From: Pseudomonadota bacterium
GTDB lineage: Bacteria; Pseudomonadota; Gammaproteobacteria; Ga0077536
Direction of reading: 5' to 3'
DNA length: 64,000 nucleotides
Assembly (NCBI GenBank): GCA_018668255.1
Contig: JABISZ010000103.1
Location: forward strand, 1-64,000
Below are positions 58,304 to 64,000 of the stretch, piece after piece. The notes under the pieces were generated by a model. The model worked only from the letters and a program-made list of their open reading frames with translations. It made no database searches and was not told where the DNA came from. The position numbers were made by a program, and so were the translations under genes. Every line of letters begins with the position of its first letter. The first letter of the stretch is position 1.

Positions 58304-59814
58304 TGTCCATGGTTAACGTTGATGAACCTCAAAATCTGTCTTCCATATTGATGGGCTTATGTGACATAAATAGCGATGATGACCTGAGAATTCTGGATAT
58401 TACATCAGATAGCAGGACCGTTAAGCCCGGCTCGTGTTTCATATCGGTAGCGGATGATAAGACTCTTTGTGAAGAACACATTCAAGATAGTATTGCGAGA
58501 GGCGCTACCGCTATCTTGTGCTCTTACTCGGTCCAGGCTGATAGAGACGATGTTTGCATTAAAGAGGTAGACTCGTTGCAGAAACATCTAGGGACGATTG
58601 CAAATCGTTTTTTTAACAAGCCTTCGCACTCATTAAAGGTTTGCGCCACTACGGGTACTAACGGTAAAACCACTGTTGCCTACCTTACCTCAATGGCAAT
58701 AGAGATTTTAGGTAGCAATTGCGGATATGTTGGAACTTTAGGTGCCGGGAGCATAGGGAGACTTGTAGAGACTGAAAACACATCTCCAGATGTTATTTCT
58801 ATTCATCGAAGATTTTCTATCTTTAGAGATAAAGGCTTTCAGTTCGCTAATATAGAGGCTTCCTCCCATGGTTTACACCAAGGAAGGTTAGACGGGGTGA
58901 AGTTAGAGACGGCAGCTTTTACCAACCTTAGTCGTGATCACCTAGATTATCATGGAACGATGGCGGCCTACCTAGAAAGCAAGTCGCTCCTTTTTGCCAA
59001 GAGTGACGTTGAGCAGGGAATTATAAATATAGATGATGAGGCCGGTAGATTAATTTTTCAGAGTGTATCTTCTCACCTTAAAATGTGGGCTTGCTCGTCG
59101 AGTGCTCTAGATGGATGTTTGAAAGCAGAGAGACAAGTGCAGGCGAGTCATATTTTATCGACAACAAGAGGAAGTTCTTTCACTCTTTCCTACAATGAAA
59201 TTACAGAAAGGGTATTTAGTCCTCTGATTGGAAAGTTCAATGTAGACAATTTACTGATTGTTGTAGCGACACTGCTGGCGCTAGATTATCCCTTCGAAGA
59301 CATATGTCGCTGTATTTCAAAGCTAGACCAGATACCGGGAAGAATGGAGTATTGTGGAGAAAGTGATGTAGGTGCAAAAATATACGTAGACTACGCTCAT
59401 ACTCCCGATAGTTTGAGAGCTGCACTGCAAGCTATTGCTGCGAGCGAGCCAGCCAAGGTTTCAGTTGTTTTTGGATGTGGTGGGCAGCGAGATCAAGGAA
59501 AGCGTGCATTAATGGGCTGTATTGCTGAGCAACTATCAGGTCAAGTGTTCATTACTACGGACAATCCAAGAGACGAAGCTCAAGATGCTATTGCTGCAGA
59601 TATTTTGCAAGGGATGAATGAGCCAGATAAAGCAGTTGTAATTGAAGATAGAAAAGAGGCGATATGCGCAGCGATTTTTGCGGCGCATGTAGGTGAAGTG
59701 GTCCTAATTGCTGGCAAAGGACATGAAACTGTCCAGACCGATTCAAGAGGGGCCAGATATCATAGCGATCTTTCGTTTGTGGCAGAAGTTTTACATAAGG
59801 CATCAAGTATATGA
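58303..59814 (+). CDS. murE: UDP-MurNAc-tripeptide synthetase MurE
   Basis: A 503-aa Mur ligase adding meso-diaminopimelate to UDP-MurNAc-L-Ala-D-Glu. 'ITSDSRTVKPGSCFISV', the ATP loop TTGTNGKTTVAYL, 'IEASSHGLHQGRLDGV' and, importantly, DNPRDE in the C-terminal domain, the motif that selects meso-DAP over Lys. It overlaps ftsI by one base and murF by four (ATGA). Confidence 0.98.
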   Translation: MSMVNVDEPQNLSSILMGLCDINSDDDLRILDITSDSRTVKPGSCFISVADDKTLCEEHIQDSIARGATAILCSYSVQADRDDVCIKEVDSLQKHLGTIANRFFNKPSHSLKVCATTGTNGKTTVAYLTSMAIEILGSNCGYVGTLGAGSIGRLVETENTSPDVISIHRRFSIFRDKGFQFANIEASSHGLHQGRLDGVKLETAAFTNLSRDHLDYHGTMAAYLESKSLLFAKSDVEQGIINIDDEAGRLIFQSVSSHLKMWACSSSALDGCLKAERQVQASHILSTTRGSSFTLSYNEITERVFSPLIGKFNVDNLLIVVATLLALDYPFEDICRCISKLDQIPGRMEYCGESDVGAKIYVDYAHTPDSLRAALQAIAASEPAKVSVVFGCGGQRDQGKRALMGCIAEQLSGQVFITTDNPRDEAQDAIAADILQGMNEPDKAVVIEDRKEAICAAIFAAHVGEVVLIAGKGHETVQTDSRGARYHSDLSFVAEVLHKASSI

Positions 59815-61175
59815 TTGCCATGTCGCTTTCTGAGGCTAGCCAGTCCATAGACGGACATTTGCTGGGTGCCGATATGATTTTCCGAGGAGTGAGCACTGAT
59901 AGTCGAACTATCAGCGAGGGAGAGTTATTTATTGCTTTGCGAGGCCCGAAGTTTAATGGCGAGGATATGGTGGAGGATGCATTCGAGAAAGGCGCAGTAG
60001 GCGCTATTATTCAAGGTATAAGTCTTACTAAAAAGCCAGTAATTCAGGTTTCAAACACTCTAGTTGCTTTAGGCGCTCTGGCGAGATGTTGGAGGTTACG
60101 GTTCAATATTCCTGTAGTTGGGATAACTGGAAGTGTTGGAAAAACAACTGTTAAAGAAATGCTTGGATCTATCTTAAATCTGTCTGGTCAAACTTTGATG
60201 ACAAGTAAAAACTTCAATAACGAGATTGGAGTCGCCCAAACGTTGCTTCAATTATCAGAGAAACATGAGTTTGTTGTCCTAGAGCTTGGCGCAAGAAAGC
60301 CGAAGGATATCCAGATGCTCTCAGACGTTTCTATACCGACAGTAGGGGTTGTAACTTTGTGTGCCCCAGCACATTTAGAAGGCTTCATTGATATGGAAAC
60401 GATCGCTCAAACGAAAGGCGAGCTTTTTACAAGTCTTCCTGAAGAGGGAGTTGGAATAGTTAATCTTAATGATCGCTATGCTTTGATGTGGCAATCAATG
60501 TTAGGCAGACGAAAATCATTAACTTTTGGAGATGGAGGTGATGTATGCGCTTCCGATGTTTCTTATACTGATGCTGGCTTATCTTTTGAGCTGATTTTTA
60601 AAGACGATGGGTCGAGAAGAATATTACTTAGGCATAAAGGGGTCCATCATGTTGTTAACGCCTTAGCGGCTGCGACCGCGGCAAGGGCGTTAGGTTTGGA
60701 ACTGGACCTTATAGAGAAAGGCCTTAATTCTGCTCCTGCGCCGGACCAGCGGCTTACTTCAAGAGATGGAGCCTATAAGAGTCATCTGATAGATGACTCT
60801 TATAATGCTAATCCCACGTCAGTCAGGGCAGCTATTGATGTTTTGGCGGCGGAGCAAGGCAGTCGGTGGTTGGTATTAGGAGATATGGGTGAGCTTGGCG
60901 AAGAAAGAAAAAAATTTCATGCAGAGATAGGAAGTTACGCCGCTGCAGAAAACTTGGATCGGCTTTTCACCATTGGTGAATTATCTGAAGACTCGAGCAA
61001 GGCATTTGGTAAAGGAGCATTACACTTCGAGAATCAATTAGATTTACAGAAGTTTTTGTTGAACGAGCTGAGAAAATCGACCAGCCGTGTGACTATTTTG
61101 GTGAAAGGCTCGCGATTCATGGCCTTAGAAAAAATAGTTGAGGCTCTTTCTTTCGAGCAGGGCCGATCATGCTGA
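59811..61175 (+). CDS. murF: UDP-MurNAc-tripeptide-D-Ala-D-Ala ligase MurF
   Basis: A 454-aa Mur ligase adding D-Ala-D-Ala to complete the pentapeptide. '[40 protein letters not shown]', the ATP loop [15 protein letters not shown], '[16 protein letters not shown]' and '[20 protein letters not shown]' are diagnostic. It starts in the murE stop and overlaps mraY by seven bases. Confidence 0.98.
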   Translation: MIAMSLSEASQSIDGHLLGADMIFRGVSTDSRTISEGELFIALRGPKFNGEDMVEDAFEKGAVGAIIQGISLTKKPVIQVSNTLVALGALARCWRLRFNIPVVGITGSVGKTTVKEMLGSILNLSGQTLMTSKNFNNEIGVAQTLLQLSEKHEFVVLELGARKPKDIQMLSDVSIPTVGVVTLCAPAHLEGFIDMETIAQTKGELFTSLPEEGVGIVNLNDRYALMWQSMLGRRKSLTFGDGGDVCASDVSYTDAGLSFELIFKDDGSRRILLRHKGVHHVVNALAAATAARALGLELDLIEKGLNSAPAPDQRLTSRDGAYKSHLIDDSYNANPTSVRAAIDVLAAEQGSRWLVLGDMGELGEERKKFHAEIGSYAAAENLDRLFTIGELSEDSSKAFGKGALHFENQLDLQKFLLNELRKSTSRVTILVKGSRFMALEKIVEALSFEQGRSC

Positions 61176-62251
61176 TCTATTTGAGTCAATATTTGGAAGT
61201 TTTTGACTCAAGTTTTCATGTGTTTCAGTATTTGACTCTGCGGATTGTTCTTGGGGCACTAACAGCTCTTCTCATAATGCTTGTCATAGGTAATCCAGTC
61301 ATTGCTTATTTGACTAATCTTCAGATGGAGCAAAGTATTCGTCTTGATGGTCCCAAATCCCATCTTTCGAAGTTAGGAACACCGACAATGGGTGGCTTAC
61401 TGATTTTAGCTGCGATCGGCGTGAGCACTTTCCTATGGGCCGACTTGAATAACAAGTTTGTTTGGATCGCGTTAATAGTGACTTTTTCTTTTGGGGCAAT
61501 CGGATGGTTAGATGATTATTTAAAAGTACTAAAGAAAAATTCTCAAGGTATTCGTGCACTGCATAAATATATACTGCAATCTGCCGTTGCGATATTGGCT
61601 GCATTTTTTCTTTTCTATTCGGCAGAATCACCATCAGATACGCTTTTAATAGTTCCTTTTTTGAAATCGATCTCTTTTAATCTAGGTATGTTTTATATCG
61701 TTCTCACTTATTTTGTAGTCATCGGTACTAGCAATGCTGTAAACCTTACTGATGGTCTGGATGGTTTGGCTATTATGCCTATTGTGATGATATCTGGGGC
61801 TTTGATTGTATTTGCGTATGTAGCCGGAAATACAAATTTTTCTACGTACCTGTCTGTACCTTACGTCCGTGGCGCAGGAGAATTAGCAGTATTTTGTGGA
61901 GCGATTGGTGGCGCTGGCCTTGGGTTTCTTTGGTTTAACACTTATCCAGCGCAGATATTTATGGGGGATAGTGGCTCTTTGGCGCTTGGTGCAGCCATTG
62001 GAATAGTAGCGGTCTGTGTTAGGCAAGAACTTGTTCTACTAATTATGGGGGGAGTATTTGTCGCTGAGACAATGTCAGTCATCATACAAGTAGCTTCATT
62101 CAAAATATATGGAAAGAGAGTTTTTCGTATGGCTCCTATTCATCATCATTTTGAACTCAAAGGCTGGCCTGAGCCTCGGGTTATAGTCCGCTTTTGGATA
62201 GTTACGGCGATTCTTGTTCTTTTATCACTTGCCTCTATTAAGATCCGCTGA
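61169..62251 (+). CDS. mraY: Phospho-N-acetylmuramoyl-pentapeptide-transferase MraY
   Basis: A 360-aa polytopic enzyme (about ten helices), same length as E. coli MraY, making lipid I at the inner membrane. '[21 protein letters not shown]', '[16 protein letters not shown]', '[16 protein letters not shown]', '[15 protein letters not shown]' and '[23 protein letters not shown]' are the conserved catalytic segments. murD follows after 10 bases. Confidence 0.99.
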   Translation: MLIYLSQYLEVFDSSFHVFQYLTLRIVLGALTALLIMLVIGNPVIAYLTNLQMEQSIRLDGPKSHLSKLGTPTMGGLLILAAIGVSTFLWADLNNKFVWIALIVTFSFGAIGWLDDYLKVLKKNSQGIRALHKYILQSAVAILAAFFLFYSAESPSDTLLIVPFLKSISFNLGMFYIVLTYFVVIGTSNAVNLTDGLDGLAIMPIVMISGALIVFAYVAGNTNFSTYLSVPYVRGAGELAVFCGAIGGAGLGFLWFNTYPAQIFMGDSGSLALGAAIGIVAVCVRQELVLLIMGGVFVAETMSVIIQVASFKIYGKRVFRMAPIHHHFELKGWPEPRVIVRFWIVTAILVLLSLASIKIR

Positions 62252-62261
62252 AGGGATAAGT

Positions 62262-63635
62262 ATGAGTACACCGTTCTTTCAAAAGCAAACAAGTCCTCCT
62301 TATTGTTATGGAGTAATAGGTCTTGGATCCACAGGATGCTCAGTAGTTAGATTTTTAGCCGATAGAGGTTTTTCTATAGTAGCTATGGACACACGGAATG
62401 AGCCCTCTTTGTATAATGACTTGCAAACCGAGTATCCAAACATTCCATTTGTAGTAGGAGCTTTAGATTACGATCTTTTAAAATGCTGTGAAGAAGTGGT
62501 AGTTAGTCCGGGTGTTGCACTGGAACATCCTACACTTCAGCGGTTGAAAGAAAATGGAACAAAGTTAATTGGTGATATCGAATTATTTATTAGGTATGTT
62601 GATGCTCCATTTATCGGAATCACTGGGACAAATGGTAAAACCACAGTCACTACGATGGTGGATAGCATGTTGATAAACTCAGGAGTTCGTTGTTTTGCGG
62701 GAGGGAATTTAGGTATCCCTGCACTAGACTTATTAGGGAAGCATCCTAAGCCAGATCTTTATGTTTTGGAGGTGTCTAGCTTTCAACTTCTATTGGTATC
62801 TTCTTTTAGCGCAGAGTTGTCTTGCGTTTTAAACATCACTCCCGATCATTTAGACCGACATCATACCTTTGAAGAGTATCAGGAAGCCAAACTGTCAATT
62901 TTAGAGTTTGCCAAGACTGCATTGGTTAATTTGGACGATCGCTGTATGGCAAACTTCGTCACCAGTGGAAAGAGAGTTGGGTTTTTTGATAGTCTGCCTA
63001 CGAATGACAGTTACGGTATTCGAACAGAAAATGACCGGAAAATATTATGCGATCATAATAATGATTTTTTGGCAGTAGATGAACTCCAAATCTCGGGAAG
63101 ACATAATGAGCTGAATGCTCTGGCGGCACTGGCTATTTGCTCAGAGTATCTTGGTGTTGTGCCCCAGACTGCAGTAGAGGTGCTGAAGAAGTTTGTAGGA
63201 TTGCCTCATAGGATGGAAAAAATTGCTGTAATAAAAGGTGTGGCTTTCGTGAATGATTCTAAGGCCACTAATTTAGCTGCGGCGGAGGCAAGCATCAGCT
63301 GTCTTATGTCCACCCACCGCGGAATTGTGATCTTAGGGGGGGACTCAAAACACGCTCAGTTCGAAACTCTAGCAACTTTTCTATCTCACTATGCCCACAC
63401 CGCTATCCTCATAGGCCAAGCTGCAGCGAAAATCGAAATGGTACTTGTTGATCTGGTCGACTGTATAACGGTTTATGACATGGGCGCGGCAGTGACGAAG
63501 GCATTTAATCAAGCGAAGCCTGGTGAAACGGTTCTTTTGGCTCCTGGCTGTTCTAGTTTCGATATGTTTGATGATTACGCACATCGGGGTAATGTTTTCA
63601 AAGAAGCCGTAATGTCTTTGGAGGCTGTGGCTTGA
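62262..63635 (+). CDS. murD: UDP-MurNAc-L-alanine:D-glutamate ligase MurD
   Basis: A protein of about 457 aa adding D-Glu to UDP-MurNAc-L-Ala. 'GVIGLGSTGCSVVRFLADRGF' forms the N-terminal UDP-binding fold, ATP loop GITGTNGKTTVTTM, 'LNITPDHLDRHHTFEEYQEAK' and 'FVNDSKATNLAAAEASI' follow. The frame opens inside mraY, but ATG at 62262 with AAGGGA upstream is the family start. The ftsW start lies within its last codons. Confidence 0.98.
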   Translation: MSTPFFQKQTSPPYCYGVIGLGSTGCSVVRFLADRGFSIVAMDTRNEPSLYNDLQTEYPNIPFVVGALDYDLLKCCEEVVVSPGVALEHPTLQRLKENGTKLIGDIELFIRYVDAPFIGITGTNGKTTVTTMVDSMLINSGVRCFAGGNLGIPALDLLGKHPKPDLYVLEVSSFQLLLVSSFSAELSCVLNITPDHLDRHHTFEEYQEAKLSILEFAKTALVNLDDRCMANFVTSGKRVGFFDSLPTNDSYGIRTENDRKILCDHNNDFLAVDELQISGRHNELNALAALAICSEYLGVVPQTAVEVLKKFVGLPHRMEKIAVIKGVAFVNDSKATNLAAAEASISCLMSTHRGIVILGGDSKHAQFETLATFLSHYAHTAILIGQAAAKIEMVLVDLVDCITVYDMGAAVTKAFNQAKPGETVLLAPGCSSFDMFDDYAHRGNVFKEAVMSLEAVA

Positions 63636-64000
63636 GTTCCTCAACTATTAATAAAAGTCAGGCAGTTAGGCGCGGTGGTAGGACATTATCTACCTTCACT
63701 TACTATGACGGATGGTTGATCGGGGCTGTAATTTTCGCCTGCTGTCTAGGTCTTATAATGTTGGTTTCCACATCAGGTCCTATTGCTGAAAAACGAGGAA
63801 TGTCAATTTTCTATTATTTCTGGCGGCAAATTATTGCGTTAGGGATTGGAGTGTCGCTTGCCCTATTAGTAATTAAGATCGAATCTAAAGTTATATCAAA
63901 AGTAGGCCCTTTAGCTATCTTGCTTGTTGTTGTTTTGTTGGTGTTAGTGCTTTTGCCTTACTTTTCTCACGAAGTAAACGGGAGTAAACGCTGGTTGTAT
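63632..64000 (+). CDS. ftsW: Peptidoglycan glycosyltransferase FtsW (3' truncated by window)
   Basis: The first 123 codons of FtsW run off the right edge. A TTG at 63632 overlaps the murD stop (TTGA) and is preceded by GGAGG at 63620-63624. The translation shows a cytosolic start, then 'YYDGWLIGAVIFACCLGLIMLVSTSGPIAEKRG', further helices, and NGSKRWLY, equivalent to the conserved NGARRWL of SEDS proteins. It polymerises septal glycan with FtsI. Because no stop is reached, it is easy to miss in an automated scan. Confidence 0.93.
   Translation, partial: MSSSTINKSQAVRRGGRTLSTFTYYDGWLIGAVIFACCLGLIMLVSTSGPIAEKRGMSIFYYFWRQIIALGIGVSLALLVIKIESKVISKVGPLAILLVVVLLVLVLLPYFSHEVNGSKRWLY

Overview
This window looks like a chromosome segment of a free-living, aerobic gammaproteobacterium of moderate GC content, probably from the wider Pseudomonas/Cellvibrio-like or marine gammaproteobacterial groups. 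The evidence is gene content and order: pdxB, purT, sspA-sspB after petABC, mlaC-ibaG-murA followed by hisGDC with a short-form HisG, and rsmI-rnpB-mraZ leading into the division and cell wall (dcw) cluster. No insertion sequence, phage, plasmid or CRISPR signature was seen.

Layout. (1) 1-8.4 kb: a truncated isovaleryl-CoA-dehydrogenase-like gene, a lipocalin-like gene, dinB, and a minus-strand aerobic benzoyl-CoA ('box') operon, boxR-boxC-boxB-[2Fe-2S ferredoxin]-benzoate-CoA ligase. Benzoate is activated to benzoyl-CoA, epoxidised by BoxB and ring-opened by BoxC; BoxR is the expected benzoyl-CoA-responsive repressor. No boxA reductase is present, and a small ferredoxin lies between boxB and the ligase. 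(2) 8.5-13.1 kb: ttcA, a luciferase-like oxidoreductase, a methyltransferase and the Rep helicase. (3) 13.4-17.2 kb: a TraB-family membrane protein, an ABC permease/ATPase pair whose ATPase lacks a normal start codon, and a small NrtS-like protein. (4) 17.2-19.4 kb: groES-groEL with a sigma70-type promoter and a CIRCE-like HrcA operator. (5) 19.4-30.3 kb: a secreted protein of unknown function, a signal-bearing MsrB, gshA, a 5-oxoprolinase-type subunit B/C pair, and a tight minus-strand run of MoxR ATPase, VWA protein, small membrane protein, sodium:solute symporter and trpE, preceded by YajQ and a YdcH-like protein. (6) 30.5-35.3 kb: an M16 metalloprotease, an APH-type kinase, an unrecognised 97-aa protein behind a structured leader, and tRNA-Leu(CAA).

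From 35.3 kb almost everything is housekeeping and on the plus strand: queA-tgt-yajC-secD-secF (tRNA queuosine and Sec translocation), pdxB, purT, mlaC-ibaG-murA-hisG-hisD-hisC, the cytochrome bc1 operon petABC followed by sspA-sspB, a convergent BON-domain lipoprotein, rsmI, the RNase P RNA, and the dcw cluster mraZ-rsmH-ftsL-ftsI-murE-murF-mraY-murD-ftsW, which runs off the right edge. The dcw genes are joined by 1-10 base overlaps or short gaps and sit behind a promoter with three MraZ boxes at 10-bp spacing.

Non-ATG starts are frequent (GTG in tgt, yajC, hisD, ftsI, the M16 gene and the VWA gene; TTG in ttcA, queA, petB and ftsW). Most of the window is conventional. The points most worth checking are the boxA-less box operon with its ferredoxin, the CIRCE element in a gammaproteobacterium, the ABC ATPase start, the nested inverted repeats between gshA and the oxoprolinase-type genes, and the 97-aa orphan with its long leader.
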